A DNA stretch of 64,000 nt from [Ruminococcus] torques ATCC 27756 (GCF_000153925.1 NZ_DS264356.1:2713-66712); one strand, 5' to 3'. Positions 1-9,232 are shown, counted from the stretch's first letter. Notes: generated by a model from the sequence alone, not told the origin. Numbers and translations: made by a program.

Positions 1-1341
1 GGTAAAATTACATTGTCACAAGAACAACTGAAAACGCTGACTGTCATCAACCGTTTCATTGACAAGTCTATTTCCAGACAACAGGCTGCTGAACTTTTGG
101 GTCTCTCCACACGCCAGATCACACGCTTAAAGAAAGGAGTCCTTACCTCTGGCGCTCAATCCCTCATTCATAAAAATACCGGTAGAAAACCCGTTCACTC
201 CGTTTCTGACGAATTGAAGGAAGCTGTCCTTAAGATTTATTCCCGCCCAGAATTCTCTAATGCCAACTTCCTCCATTTCAAAGATATACTCTCTGCAGAT
301 TTCGGAATTCAACTTTCCTACTCTGCTCTTTCCAGTATACTAAAAAATGCTGGTTTTGAAAGCCCTAAAAAGAAAAAAATCCGACACCGCACACATCGGC
401 GCAAACGTAAGCCCCATCCCGGACAGCTCATCCAGATCGATGCCACGCCTTACGAGTGGTTTGGGGGAAATATCAAATACGCCCTTCATGGTGCTATCGA
501 TGATGCTACCGGGCAGGTCGTCGGACTTTTCCTGACACAGAATGAATGCCTTTACGGTTATCTGGAAACCATGCGTCAATGCTGCTCTGATTTCGGCATC
601 CCACAGACGGTTTATTCTGACAACCATACCATCTTCCGTTCTCCTAAAACCGGAAAGCTGACTGTTGATGAACTAATCGCAGGCAAGACTGTCCATCTTA
701 CCCAGTTCGGACGTTCCCTGCACGAATTGGGCATTGACCTTATTTTCGCAAAGACTCCTCAGGCAAAGGGGCGGATTGAACGTTTATGGGTCACACTGCA
801 GAGCAGGCTCCCTGTTGAGTTCGCAAAACGTGGGATTACTACTGTGTCAGAAGCAAACCGTTTTCTGGAAACAGAGTACAGGGAACTTTTCAATCAGAGG
901 TTTGCCGTTGAGCCGGAAGCAGAGTCTATTTTTGTCTCTGCCGCAAAAGATTTGAATCTGGATTCCATCCTTTGTGTAAAGCACACGAGAAAAACAGATG
1001 CAGCCGGGACATTTTCGTTTAAAAATCGGTGTTTTCAAATCCTAGATGAGGGATTTCCGATTATCAATGCCCGCCGTGAGATCACTGTATTAATTAACCC
1101 ACGTTTTGGAATTCGTGTAGAGTACGGCGGACGAATCTATAATACCATCCGTTATCTGAAACCTCAGAACAAAAATGCCAATACAGAAGTTCCCCAAAAA
1201 GTGTCAAAAACAGTAGAACCACACCTTCAGCTGCGTCACAGCAGTGATGAATGGAAAGCAATCTGGTGGATGGAGGATTATAATCTGTCACTTAAATTTT
1301 TATATGAGCTATTTTTCGAGAAGCAGCAGTCAGCTTCATAA
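1..1341 (+). CDS. IS transposase, DDE type (ISNCY/IS1202-like), 5' end outside window
   Basis: The frame is open from base 1, so the true start probably lies upstream; the first start codon inside is a TTG at 13. The N-terminal part has a helix-turn-helix (QQAAELLGLSTRQITRLKK), the middle is basic (KKKKIRHRTHRRKRK), and an RNase-H-like catalytic core follows. Candidate DDE residues are the Asp in LIQIDATPYEW, the Asp in VYSDNHTIF and the Glu in KGRIERLW. Length (442 residues or more) and layout fit the ISNCY/IS1202 transposase group, which cuts and joins DNA at element ends. No internal stop is seen, so the gene may be intact. The family name rests on remembered resemblance; membership of the DDE transposases is much firmer. 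Confidence 0.85.
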   Translation, partial: GKITLSQEQLKTLTVINRFIDKSISRQQAAELLGLSTRQITRLKKGVLTSGAQSLIHKNTGRKPVHSVSDELKEAVLKIYSRPEFSNANFLHFKDILSADFGIQLSYSALSSILKNAGFESPKKKKIRHRTHRRKRKPHPGQLIQIDATPYEWFGGNIKYALHGAIDDATGQVVGLFLTQNECLYGYLETMRQCCSDFGIPQTVYSDNHTIFRSPKTGKLTVDELIAGKTVHLTQFGRSLHELGIDLIFAKTPQAKGRIERLWVTLQSRLPVEFAKRGITTVSEANRFLETEYRELFNQRFAVEPEAESIFVSAAKDLNLDSILCVKHTRKTDAAGTFSFKNRCFQILDEGFPIINARREITVLINPRFGIRVEYGGRIYNTIRYLKPQNKNANTEVPQKVSKTVEPHLQLRHSSDEWKAIWWMEDYNLSLKFLYELFFEKQQSAS

Positions 1342-1364
1342 AAGGGCATTAGCCCTTTTATGAA
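1335..1364 (+). terminator. Hairpin over the transposase stop codon
   Basis: A perfect 13-bp inverted repeat (arms 1335-1347 and 1352-1364, loop ATTA) contains the TAA stop. The T-rich stretch nearby is interrupted, so it may stop transcription from either side or protect the mRNA 3' end rather than act as a classical terminator. Confidence 0.6.
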
Positions 1365-1410
1365 AGTGACATTTTTTCAAATAAATTTCTATATTAAAAA
1401 GTGACATTTT
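1363..1410. repeat. Direct repeat AAAGTGACATTTT at the IS right end
   Basis: AAAGTGACATTTT occurs at 1363-1375 and again at 1398-1410, just past the transposase gene. Short repeats next to the stop codon are typical transposase-binding sites in the terminal region of an IS. The exact element boundary cannot be fixed because the left end is outside the window. Confidence 0.5.
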
Positions 1411-1438
1411 CATAAGTTATTGACACACTTTTTTTAAT

Positions 1439-1505
1439 CAGATGTAAAAATCTTGTGAAAAGCCTCCTTAATCACATTGACAATTCAAAGTGATTTTTAC
1501 ATCTG
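1439..1505. repeat. 14-bp inverted repeat between IS and trpB2
   Basis: CAGATGTAAAAATC at 1439-1452 is the exact reverse complement of 1492-1505, with 39 bases between. It lies downstream of the minus-strand trpB-like gene and past the IS. It could be a terminator arm pair, an IS terminus or a target-site feature. Confidence 0.5.
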
Positions 1506-1542
1506 CATTTTTCAATTTTCAAACACCGAGCTGAAACTATAT

Positions 1543-2925
1543 TTATAAGTTTTCCGGCACTTTCGGAAGTTTTGCAAGAGCCTCTTTTAACTCTTCATCA
1601 GATGGAATATAGTCACTCATCTTTCCGTCATGGAATTTCTCATATGCATACATATCAAAATATCCTGTTCCTGTCAGTCCGAAGAAGATCGTTTTTTCTT
1701 CCCCTGTTTCTTTACATTTAAGAGCTTCGTCAATCGCAACTTTAATCGCATGACTGCTTTCAGGAGCCGGCAGAATGCCTTCTACTCTCGCAAACTTCTC
1801 TGCCGCTTTAAATACCTCTGTTTGTTCTACCGAACGAGCTTCCATATATCCATCTTCGTAAAGCTGCGATAAAACAGAACTCATACCATGATATCTCAAT
1901 CCTCCCGCATGACTTGCAGACGGAATAAATCCACTGCCTAATGTATACATTTTAGAAAGCGGGCAAACCATACCTGTATCGCAGTAATCATATGCGTAAA
2001 CGCCTCTTGTCAAACTAGGACAGGACGCAGGCTCCACCGCAATAAACTGGTAATCGGCTTCTCCTCTTAATTTTTCTCCCATAAACGGGGAGATAAGACC
2101 TCCCAAGTTGGATCCTCCGCCTGCACATCCGATAATAATGTCCGGCTTGATCCCATACTTATCCATTGCAATCTTTGACTCAACCCCGATCACTGACTGA
2201 TGAAGAAGAACTTGATTCAACACACTTCCAAGCACATAGCGGTATCCCGGCGTATGTGTAGCCACTTCCACAGCCTCGGAAATGGCACATCCAAGGCTTC
2301 CTGAAGTTCCCGGATGCTCTGCCAAAATTTTTCTTCCCACTTCTGTTGTTTCAGACGGTGAAGGAGTAACACTCGCTCCATAAGTACGCATTACTTCTCT
2401 TCGGAATGGTTTCTGTTCATAGGAACATTTCACCATATACACCTTACAGTCCAAATCAAGATAAGAACATGCCATTGACAGAGCAGTTCCCCACTGTCCC
2501 GCTCCCGTCTCCGTTGTCACGCCTTTCAAGCCTTGGTCTTTCGCATAATATGCCTGGGCGATCGCCGAATTCAGCTTATGGCTTCCACTTGTATTATTCC
2601 CTTCAAATTTATAATAAATTTTTGCAGGTGTCTGTAATTTTTCCTCAAGACAATACGCACGAATCAGCGGCGCCGGACGATACATCTTGTAAAAGTCACG
2701 TATTTTTTCCGGAATTTCTATATAACGATTTTCATTATCCAATTCCTGCTTCACTAATTCCTCGCAAAATACAACGCTTAATTCTTCTTCTGTCATCGGC
2801 TTAAATGTTTCCGGATTCAGAAGGGGCGCCGGCTTGTTTTTCATATCTGCCCGGACATTATACCATGTCTTCGGCATCTCACTTTCTTCCAAATAAATTT
2901 TATAAGGGATCTTCTTCTCACTCAT
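1543..2925 (-). CDS. trpB: TrpB2-type tryptophan synthase beta chain
   Basis: PLP enzyme that joins indole and serine to make tryptophan. It is 460 residues, the longer TrpB2 form, which usually stands apart from trpA; no trpA is nearby. The Schiff-base lysine is in SGSHKLNSA (about residue 117) and the phosphate-binding loop is GCAGGGSNLGG. I start at 2925 because GAAAGGAG lies at good distance before that ATG; the open frame runs on to 3012 from a TTG with no ribosome site. The gene is preceded by a T-box leader with a Trp codon in the specifier position, so it should be switched on when tRNA-Trp is uncharged. It probably salvages indole or completes Trp synthesis with genes elsewhere. Confidence 0.93.
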   Translation of the reverse strand: MSEKKIPYKIYLEESEMPKTWYNVRADMKNKPAPLLNPETFKPMTEEELSVVFCEELVKQELDNENRYIEIPEKIRDFYKMYRPAPLIRAYCLEEKLQTPAKIYYKFEGNNTSGSHKLNSAIAQAYYAKDQGLKGVTTETGAGQWGTALSMACSYLDLDCKVYMVKCSYEQKPFRREVMRTYGASVTPSPSETTEVGRKILAEHPGTSGSLGCAISEAVEVATHTPGYRYVLGSVLNQVLLHQSVIGVESKIAMDKYGIKPDIIIGCAGGGSNLGGLISPFMGEKLRGEADYQFIAVEPASCPSLTRGVYAYDYCDTGMVCPLSKMYTLGSGFIPSASHAGGLRYHGMSSVLSQLYEDGYMEARSVEQTEVFKAAEKFARVEGILPAPESSHAIKVAIDEALKCKETGEEKTIFFGLTGTGYFDMYAYEKFHDGKMSDYIPSDEELKEALAKLPKVPENL

Positions 2926-3057
2926 TGTTATTCTCCTTTCAAAATTTTCTTTATATACCTCTGAATTTTTGTGGAACTTTAACTTGCCCGGATATGATTC
3001 CTTTACAGACAATTCTCAAAATATCTTTTACATCATAAATTCTTTCTTTAATAATAT

Positions 3058-3104
3058 AAAAAACTCCTGTCCCACACAATGATACTATTGCAGGGACAAG
3101 AGTC
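3058..3104 (-). terminator. T-box-controlled terminator
   Basis: On the minus strand, GACTCTTGTCCC pairs with GGGACAGGAGT, followed by a run of T. It lies just after the T-box core, as expected for the regulated terminator. Confidence 0.9.
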
Positions 3105-3360
3105 GTAATTCTAAATTATATATCAAAACTCCTGCGGTGCCACCCGGCTTGATGTGAAAACACATCCACTCACGCATACTAACATATGCCCATTTTTATA
3201 ACGGAGTTATCTCTCCGGCTCACCTACTTCTATACTTCAAATGTTCAGCTTGCCCTCAGAAGCCCATTCATCCCAAGTCAGTATACCGCATTCCACCATC
3301 TACGGCTCTCTGTGAAACTGATTATCGGAATTACTTGCTCTTCCTCATCGGTTTACAGCC
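3058..3360 (-). promoter_or_regulatory. T-box leader (Trp specifier) of trpB2
   Basis: The T-box core GGGTGGCACCGC is seen on the minus strand at about 3135-3146. Upstream are stem I elements: an AGTAA motif, the distal AGAGAGCCG...GGTGGAATGCGG part, and GGTGAGCCGGAGAGATAACTCCG. By the usual GAA-NNN-(10 bases)-TGAG layout, the specifier triplet is TGG (3264-3266), which is Trp and fits the TrpB2 gene downstream. An antiterminator/terminator choice should control read-through. The upstream limit is approximate. Confidence 0.9.
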
Positions 3361-3459
3361 ACTTTATCACGTTAAAATATAAATGTCAATATTTTTTTAC
3401 TTTTCTTTTCATCTTTTCAAAAACTTTTCAAAAACTCATCAAAACAAAATATACTTACA

Positions 3460-3502
3460 AGAAAGACTCCCAATCAGTATAACTGTTCGGGAGTCTTTTT
3501 GT
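3460..3502. terminator. Bidirectional terminator after rplT
   Basis: AAAGACTCCC (3462-3471) pairs with GGGAGTCTTT (3489-3498). T runs leave the stem on the plus strand and, more weakly, on the minus strand. It ends the infC-rpmI-rplT transcript. Confidence 0.85.
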
Positions 3503-3513
3503 TCTTACTTTTA

Positions 3514-3870
3514 TTATGCAAGTTTTTCTTTTGCAAGAGCTGCAAGTGTTGCGAAACCTTCTTTATCATTTACTGCAAGCTCAGCAAGCATCTTTCTGTT
3601 AATATCAACGTTTGCCAGTTTTAATCCGTGCATGAATTTGCTGTAAGACAGATCGTTCATTCTTGCCGCTGCATTAATACGTGCAATCCAAAGCTGTCTC
3701 ATCTGACGTTTGCGCTGCTTTCTTCCTGCATATGCGGATGTAAGTGCTCTCATTACAGACTGTTTTGCAACTCTGTACTGTTTAGAACGAGCTCCTCTAT
3801 ATCCTTTTGCCAATTTCAATGTTCTGTTATGTTTCTTCCTAGCGTTCATTCCGCCTTTGATTCTTGCCAT
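3514..3870 (-). CDS. rplT: 50S ribosomal protein L20
   Basis: Full-length L20 (118 residues). It begins [26 protein letters not shown], the very basic N-terminal arm that threads into 23S rRNA, followed by the globular domain ([25 protein letters not shown]). It is needed early in large-subunit assembly and in Firmicutes represses its own operon through the leader RNA. AGGAGG lies before the ATG. Last gene of infC-rpmI-rplT. Confidence 0.98.
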   Translation of the reverse strand: MARIKGGMNARKKHNRTLKLAKGYRGARSKQYRVAKQSVMRALTSAYAGRKQRKRQMRQLWIARINAAARMNDLSYSKFMHGLKLANVDINRKMLAELAVNDKEGFATLAALAKEKLA

Positions 3871-3954
3871 TTCTTAATCCTCCTTAAATAAGACCATTAT
3901 TCTGTAATCACTGTATCGTCCGACAACATCTCATACGCACGATCAGACTTCTTC

Positions 3955-4152
3955 TTACAGATATGGTAATACCTTCTTCATGTTCTTTACGTTTGTTGCA
4001 TCTGTAATTGTCGACTGTCTGAGATTTCTTTTTCTCTTTGTCGATTTTTTTGTTAAGATATGGCTCTTATAAGCTTTATTTCTTTTCAGTTTCCCTGTAC
4101 CTGTCTTTTTGAAGCGCTTTGCTGCTGCTCTGTTTGTTTTGATTTTTGGCAT
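3955..4152 (-). CDS. rpmI: 50S ribosomal protein L35
   Basis: Full-length L35 (65 residues), starting [24 protein letters not shown] and strongly basic throughout. AAAGGAGG precedes the ATG. It lies between infC and rplT in the conserved operon order, with short gaps on both sides. Confidence 0.98.
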   Translation of the reverse strand: MPKIKTNRAAAKRFKKTGTGKLKRNKAYKSHILTKKSTKRKRNLRQSTITDATNVKNMKKVLPYL

Positions 4153-4210
4153 GATAATTTCCTCCTTTATTGTGCTGCCTCTTTGGATCTCATTCCGGGC
4201 ATATCGGTTC

Positions 4211-4717
4211 TTAACGTTTCTCAGCTAAAACCATGCTCATAGCTCTTCCTTCCATTTTTGCCGGTTTTTCAACTACCGCAACATCTGCCAGTGTCTCGGC
4301 AAAATCATCAAGGATATGCTTACTTTGCTGAACGTGCGCCATCTCTCTTCCTCTGAAACGAAGTGTCACTTTCACTTTATTGCCTTTGGAAATGAATTTC
4401 TTTGCATTGTTTATCTTCGTGTTCAAGTCATTTGTATCAATGTTCGGTGAGAGACGTACTTCTTTAACCTCGACCGTTTTCTGCTTCTTCTTCGCCTCTT
4501 TTTCTTTTCTTGCCTGCTCGTATTTATACTTTCCGTAATCAATAATCTTGCAGACCGGCGGTTTAGCCGCAGGTGCGATCTTCACGAGATCAAGTTCCGC
4601 TTCCTGAGCGATTTTCATAGCCTCACGGGCTGACATGATACCTAACTGTTCCCCATCCTCGCCGATCAGACGAATCTCTCTGTCTCTGATCTGCTCGTTA
4701 ATCATTAAATCGCTAAT
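4211..4717 (-). CDS. infC: Translation initiation factor IF-3 (AUU start)
   Basis: IF-3 binds the 30S subunit, checks the start codon and keeps subunits apart. The N-domain ([21 protein letters not shown]), the lysine-rich linker ([17 protein letters not shown]) and the C-domain ([32 protein letters not shown]) are all present. The first ATG (4705) has no usable ribosome site: GGAGG (4727-4731) is 21 bases away. An in-frame ATT at 4715-4717 is 9 bases from GGAGG and gives the N-terminus M-S-D-L-M-I-N-E-Q, which I recall as usual for clostridial IF-3. Because IF-3 discriminates against AUU, such a start allows self-limitation of its own synthesis, as known in E. coli. Length 168 residues. Confidence 0.95.
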   Translation of the reverse strand: MSDLMINEQIRDREIRLIGEDGEQLGIMSAREAMKIAQEAELDLVKIAPAAKPPVCKIIDYGKYKYEQARKEKEAKKKQKTVEVKEVRLSPNIDTNDLNTKINNAKKFISKGNKVKVTLRFRGREMAHVQQSKHILDDFAETLADVAVVEKPAKMEGRAMSMVLAEKR

Positions 4718-4914
4718 TGTCGTATACCTCCGTCAAATGAATTCCTTCAGGTTTCCTATGCGAAACACAAAAAAACGAGTGAATATCATATCCACCCGAC
4801 AATCAATAAAACCATTTCGGAAAATCCGAAAGGAAGTTCTTCGTTATCAGACCATAGTCACGCGCTTGTGCTATGGTGAGAGTGGATACTCTACTTTGTT
4901 TTTTGCTTCACGCA
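4718..4914 (-). promoter_or_regulatory. infC operon leader (L20-leader type)
   Basis: About 200 bases of structured leader lie between the promoter and infC. A stem ACCATAG...CTATGGT is seen around 4852-4877. GAGTATCCAC upstream can pair with GTGGATA in front of a T run (4769-4775), giving a terminator-like end. The position and terminator fit the Firmicutes L20 leader, in which L20 causes attenuation. The class was inferred from context, not from a model match. Confidence 0.65.
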
Positions 4915-4920
4915 AAGATT

Positions 4921-4949
4921 ATACTAACACACATACTTTCCTTTGTCAA
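4921..4949 (-). promoter_or_regulatory. Promoter of infC-rpmI-rplT
   Basis: TTGACA (-35, 4944-4949) and TAGTAT (-10, 4921-4926) with a 17-base spacer on the minus strand. Confidence 0.65.
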
Positions 4950-5062
4950 TCTTTATTTTTCTTAACTTTCCGCTTTAACTTTCCGCAAATTATGGAACCG
5001 ACATGAAAAATGACAAACTTATCGTTTATTGTTTTATCTTCTTTTAAATCATGATATGATAG

Positions 5063-5132
5063 TATAATCAGCACGCACTCCCAAGATTGTTTTGCTGAAT
5101 CTTCCGTATATAAAAGCACATCTGTACGGAAG
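5063..5132 (+). promoter_or_regulatory. Promoter -10 and leader hairpin of the NSS gene
   Basis: TATAAT at 5063-5068 is a plausible -10, though no good -35 is seen. A hairpin CTTCCGTA (5101-5108) / TACGGAAG (5125-5132) lies just before the ribosome site and could affect mRNA stability or translation. Confidence 0.4.
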
Positions 5133-5158
5133 AAGAAAAGGAAAGAGAGTTTAACACT

Positions 5159-6484
5159 ATGAAATCAAAACAAATTACAACTGAAGACAAATTCAACAAC
5201 AAATGGGGGTTTGTCATCTCCTGCATCGGAAGCTCTGTAGGAATGGCAAATATATGGCTCTTCCCTTACCGCGCAGGTGAATTCGGCGGAGCCGCATTTC
5301 TCATCCCCTATATCATCTTCGTTGTCCTTATCGGATTTACCGGAGTGATCGGAGAAATGGCATTCGGACGCGCGATGCAGTCCGGACCTCTTGGCGCATT
5401 TAAGAAGGCTTATGAAATGAAGGGGTCAAAACTTGGCACATTCATCGGGCTGATCCCCGTTATCGGATCGCTCGGAATCGCAATCGGTTACAACGTCATC
5501 ATCGGCTGGATCTTGAAATTTTTTGCCGACTCGATCACAGGAAAAATTATCAGTGAAGAAGATCCTTCTGCCATATTCGGAGAACTTTCCCGCGACTTTG
5601 GCAGCATTCCGTGGCATCTTTTAGGTCTTTTCCTTGTCTTGCTCTGCATGTCATTCGGAGTTGCCCGGGGAATCGAAAAAGTAAACCGCATCATGATGCC
5701 TGCTTTTTTTGTTCTCTTTTTATTCCTTGCAGTCCGCGTTGCTTTCCTCGACGGTTCAGCGCCCGGGTATTCGTACTTATTCAAACCCGACTGGTCGGAA
5801 ATGGTCAATCCCCGCACGTGGGTATACGCGATGGGGCAGGCATTTTTCTCCCTTTCCCTTGCCGGAAGCGGAACTGTTGTTTACGGAAGTTACTTAAAAT
5901 CTGATGTAGATGTTGTAAGCAGTGCCAAATACGTTGCTTTTTTTGACACAGCAGCCGCATTACTAGCCGGTCTTGTTATCATCCCGGCCGTATTCTCTTT
6001 CGGCATGGCGCCGAACTCCGGACCGGGACTTTTGTTCATTACAATTCCCGCTGTTATACGTGATATTCCGTTAGGAAGAGTTTTTGCAATTATCTTCTTC
6101 CTCGCCGTACTTTTTGCCGGAATCACTTCTTTAATGAACCTTTTAGAAAGTCCGGTAGAAGCGCTTCAAAAACGGCTCGGCTGGTCTCGTCGATCTGCGA
6201 TCACTTTTATCGGCGTCATCACTGCCGCTGTTGGAATCTTCGTAGAAGGCGGGCTCTTAAGCGCATGGATGGACAGTATCTCCATCTATGTAATCCCTCT
6301 CGGAGCACTGCTTGCCGGAATTACAATGTTCTGGATATGCGGAGATAAATTTGCAAGAAATGCCGCTCAGCTCGGTCGCGTGCGCACGATCGGAAAATGG
6401 TTCAAACCAATGACAAAATATGTATTCTGCGGTGTTGCAGTACTTGTCTACATTCTCGGAATTTTCTTTGGCGGTATCGGCTGA
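5159..6484 (+). CDS. Sodium:neurotransmitter symporter (NSS) family transporter
   Basis: Membrane symporter of the LeuT fold that takes up an amino acid or related small molecule with Na+. At 441 residues it has about 11 hydrophobic segments, like the short bacterial NSS proteins. TM1 carries the unwound Na+-site region (SSVGMANIWLFPYRAGEFGG). LeuT and most relatives have Arg before FP in this motif (RFP), the outer gate; here the sequence reads LFP with an Arg two residues later, an unusual change. The substrate cannot be read from sequence. It stands alone with its own promoter and terminator. GGAAAGAGAG precedes the ATG. Confidence 0.93.
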   Translation: MKSKQITTEDKFNNKWGFVISCIGSSVGMANIWLFPYRAGEFGGAAFLIPYIIFVVLIGFTGVIGEMAFGRAMQSGPLGAFKKAYEMKGSKLGTFIGLIPVIGSLGIAIGYNVIIGWILKFFADSITGKIISEEDPSAIFGELSRDFGSIPWHLLGLFLVLLCMSFGVARGIEKVNRIMMPAFFVLFLFLAVRVAFLDGSAPGYSYLFKPDWSEMVNPRTWVYAMGQAFFSLSLAGSGTVVYGSYLKSDVDVVSSAKYVAFFDTAAALLAGLVIIPAVFSFGMAPNSGPGLLFITIPAVIRDIPLGRVFAIIFFLAVLFAGITSLMNLLESPVEALQKRLGWSRRSAITFIGVITAAVGIFVEGGLLSAWMDSISIYVIPLGALLAGITMFWICGDKFARNAAQLGRVRTIGKWFKPMTKYVFCGVAVLVYILGIFFGGIG

Positions 6485-6531
6485 TTGAAAGAGCCGAAAG
6501 CGCCTGTTTCAAAATTTGATATTTATAAAAG

Positions 6532-6570
6532 CGCATCTGCCGGATATTCAGATCCTGCAGATGCGTTTTT
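6532..6570. terminator. Terminator between NSS gene and degV
   Basis: CGCATCTGC (6532-6540) pairs with GCAGATGCG (6557-6565), followed by TTTTT on the plus strand. The genes converge here, so it may serve both. Confidence 0.85.
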
Positions 6571-6598
6571 GTCTTTCTATTTTATTTTTTATGAAACA

Positions 6599-7462
6599 TT
6601 ATCTCGACACTTTTTTGATACATGTCACCGCCATTGCTCCAGGACCGATATGGCAGGAAACACTTAATGACAGAGGAGCTTCCAAAAACTCATATCCCGG
6701 AAAACGATTCATGATCTCCTGCTTCCATTCCATCGCTTCTTCTTTTGAACATGTATATGCCATACCAAGTATAATATCTTCTTTCACATCTGCAAAACGC
6801 TCATTGAGATCTTTTTCGATTGCATTCAGCATCGTTTTCTTTGCCGCTTTCCACCCTCTGACTTTTGCAAATGCATCTAATTTTTCACCCTGAATCTGAA
6901 GAACCGGCTTCAAATTCAATACAGTTCCGATCGCCGCAGCCGCCGGAGTGATTCTTCCTCCTTTTTTCAAATACTTCAACGTATCAACTGTGATATAAAT
7001 ACTTGCCTGCAGCTTCTCTTTTTCGAGAATATTTTTAATCTCTTCCGCGCACATCCCTTTATCGCGCAAATACATTGCATCATATACAGATTGTTCTTGT
7101 GTAACCGAGATTCTCTGGTTGTCCACAACATAAACTTTCCCTTTATATTCCCTCGCAATAGACATTGCCGTCTCGCATGTACTGCTAAGTCCGCTTGACA
7201 TAGGAATACATACGATCTCATCATATTCTTTCAACACACTTTCCCACAGTTCCATCACATTTCCCGGGGAAGGCTGGGAAGTAGATATATCCGAATCCGC
7301 TCTGAGCTTCTCATAAAACTGTTCCTGTGTCAGTGTGATGTCTTCAAGATATAACTCACCATCAATAAAAAAAGGCATCGGAAGTACATAAATCCCTAAT
7401 TCTTTCGCTCTTTCCTGTGTAATACCACTATTACTGTCTGTTACGACCGCAATCTTACTCAT
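6599..7462 (-). CDS. DegV family fatty-acid-binding protein
   Basis: DegV/FakB proteins bind a fatty acid and, where a FakA kinase exists, present it for phosphorylation and entry into phospholipid synthesis. The 287-residue protein has the expected opening (IAVVTDSNSGIT), the TSQPSPG loop, the IPMSSGLSSTCETA region, and a C-terminal SCHIGPGAMAV carrying the conserved His. No kinase gene is adjacent. GGGAG precedes the ATG. Which lipid it carries is unknown. Confidence 0.92.
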   Translation of the reverse strand: MSKIAVVTDSNSGITQERAKELGIYVLPMPFFIDGELYLEDITLTQEQFYEKLRADSDISTSQPSPGNVMELWESVLKEYDEIVCIPMSSGLSSTCETAMSIAREYKGKVYVVDNQRISVTQEQSVYDAMYLRDKGMCAEEIKNILEKEKLQASIYITVDTLKYLKKGGRITPAAAAIGTVLNLKPVLQIQGEKLDAFAKVRGWKAAKKTMLNAIEKDLNERFADVKEDIILGMAYTCSKEEAMEWKQEIMNRFPGYEFLEAPLSLSVSCHIGPGAMAVTCIKKVSR

Positions 7463-7533
7463 ATCATTCTCCCTTTATCACTTTAAACCTGACTATCTCA
7501 GACCATTTATTTCCTTCTGTCTTGTTTTTCCGT

Positions 7534-8898
7534 TTAATTTTTAAAGCTGTGAATCGGAGCCGGGATCCTTCCTTTTCTGCTCACAAATGCATCGCATCTG
7601 AATTCGTTTACCGGCATGATCGGAGCGTATCCGAGAAGTCCTCCGAATTCCGCGGTATCTCCTACATCTTTTCCGATTACCGGAATAAGGCGAACCGCCG
7701 TTGTTTTCTGGTTTACCATACCGATCGCCATCTCATCTGCTATAATTCCGGAAAGTGTAGCTGCGCTTGTATGCCCCGGAATGGCGATCATGTCCAGTCC
7801 TACCGAACAGACACATGTCATAGCTTCTAATTTTTCCAATGTAAGTGAACCGGCGTGAACTGCGTCGATCATGCCCTGATCTTCACTAACCGGAATAAAT
7901 GCGCCGCTCAAACCTCCTACATAAGAAGATGCCATAACTCCGCCTTTTTTCACTTGATCATTAAGCATCGCAAGAGCAGCCGTTGTTCCCGGTGCCCCGA
8001 CTCTTTCCAAGCCGATTTCTTCCAAAATTTCCGCAACGCTGTCTCCGATTGCCGGAGTCGGCGCAAGCGAAAGATCCACAATGCCAAACGGAATGCCTAA
8101 CCTTTGAGACGCCTCTCCTGCCACGAGCTGTCCGACACGGGTAACTTTAAACGCTGTCTTTTTAATCGTCTCACACAACTCTTCAAATCCTTTTCCGCGA
8201 ACTTTTTCCAATGCTTTCTTCACAACACCGGGGCCGCTGACACCGACATTAATCACCGCATCCGACTCTGTCACTCCGAGGAACGCACCTGCCATAAACG
8301 GGTTATCATCCGGAGCGTTACAGAAAATAACAAGTTTTGCACACCCGAGAGAATCTCTTTCTTTCGTCTCTTCTGCTGTTGCTTTTACAATCTCGCCGCA
8401 CAGGCGTACCGCATCCATATTGATCCCGGTCTTTGTAGAACCTACGTTTACGGAACTGCAGATCCTTTCTGTCTGCGCCAGCGCCTGAGGGATCGAACGA
8501 ATCAGATTCTCATCACTTTTCGTCATTCCCTTGGATACCAGAGCCGAATAACCACCGATAAAATTGACCCCTACTTTATCTGCTGCTCTATCCAGCGTTT
8601 TTGCGATCGTCACAAAATCTTCCGGACTCTTACATGCAGCACCACCGACCAAAGCAATCGGAGTAACGGAAATTCGTTTATTCACAATCGGAATCCCGAA
8701 TTCTTTTTCTATATCACGACCTACAGATACAAGATCTTTTGCCGTCTCGGTAATCTTATCGTATATTTTACGGTTGAGCTCTTCCAGATCCGAATCAATA
8801 CAATCGAGAAGACTGATGCCGAGCGTAATCGTTCTTACATCCAGATTCTCATGCTCGATCATTTCATTAGTTTCGGAAACTTCATACATATTGATCAT
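7534..8898 (-). CDS. UPF0210 (PFL-like, DUF711) protein
   Basis: A 454-residue soluble protein of the UPF0210 family, structurally related to glycyl-radical-enzyme-like folds but of unproved function. Conserved stretches include [48 protein letters not shown] and [13 protein letters not shown]. It follows the ACT-domain gene at 8943-9215, the standard pairing across Firmicutes, which suggests the ACT protein senses a ligand for it. The start at 8898 follows GAGAGG; a second ATG lies three codons further in. Confidence 0.92.
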   Translation of the reverse strand: MINMYEVSETNEMIEHENLDVRTITLGISLLDCIDSDLEELNRKIYDKITETAKDLVSVGRDIEKEFGIPIVNKRISVTPIALVGGAACKSPEDFVTIAKTLDRAADKVGVNFIGGYSALVSKGMTKSDENLIRSIPQALAQTERICSSVNVGSTKTGINMDAVRLCGEIVKATAEETKERDSLGCAKLVIFCNAPDDNPFMAGAFLGVTESDAVINVGVSGPGVVKKALEKVRGKGFEELCETIKKTAFKVTRVGQLVAGEASQRLGIPFGIVDLSLAPTPAIGDSVAEILEEIGLERVGAPGTTAALAMLNDQVKKGGVMASSYVGGLSGAFIPVSEDQGMIDAVHAGSLTLEKLEAMTCVCSVGLDMIAIPGHTSAATLSGIIADEMAIGMVNQKTTAVRLIPVIGKDVGDTAEFGGLLGYAPIMPVNEFRCDAFVSRKGRIPAPIHSFKN

Positions 8899-8942
8899 AT
8901 TGTTTATCCTCTCTATCCTGTGTCGTCTTATGAACTCTTCTC

Positions 8943-9215
8943 TTATAATCTGTGCATTTTTTCAAAAATATCTTCTCTCTGACAACGGATGCTGACACCG
9001 ATCTCATCACCGAGTTTCTCCATCTCGTCGCACATCTGAGTAAAATCTTTTGGAAGTTCTGTCACATCAACAATTACCATCATATTAAAATATCCTTGAA
9101 TAATGGTCTGTGAAATATCCAAAACATTAATTTTATTCTCCGCAAGATATGTACATACTTTTGCAACAATGCCCACTGTATCCTTGCCAAGTACTGTAAC
9201 AATACATTTTTTCAT
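8943..9215 (-). CDS. ACT domain protein (UPF0237)
   Basis: A 90-residue stand-alone ACT domain ([24 protein letters not shown], then [10 protein letters not shown]), a fold that usually binds an amino acid as a regulator. I start at 9215 because AAGGAGG lies 7-8 bases before that ATG; the frame is open a further seven codons upstream without a ribosome site. It is directly before the UPF0210 gene, its conserved partner, and after the metallo-hydrolase gene. Confidence 0.95.
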   Translation of the reverse strand: MKKCIVTVLGKDTVGIVAKVCTYLAENKINVLDISQTIIQGYFNMMVIVDVTELPKDFTQMCDEMEKLGDEIGVSIRCQREDIFEKMHRL

Positions 9216-9232
9216 TTTATTTTCCTCCTTGA

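Noticed and set aside
8104-8982. Plus-strand frame of 292 codons opposite UPF0210
   Set aside because: Shadow of the conserved minus-strand gene; composition is not protein-like.
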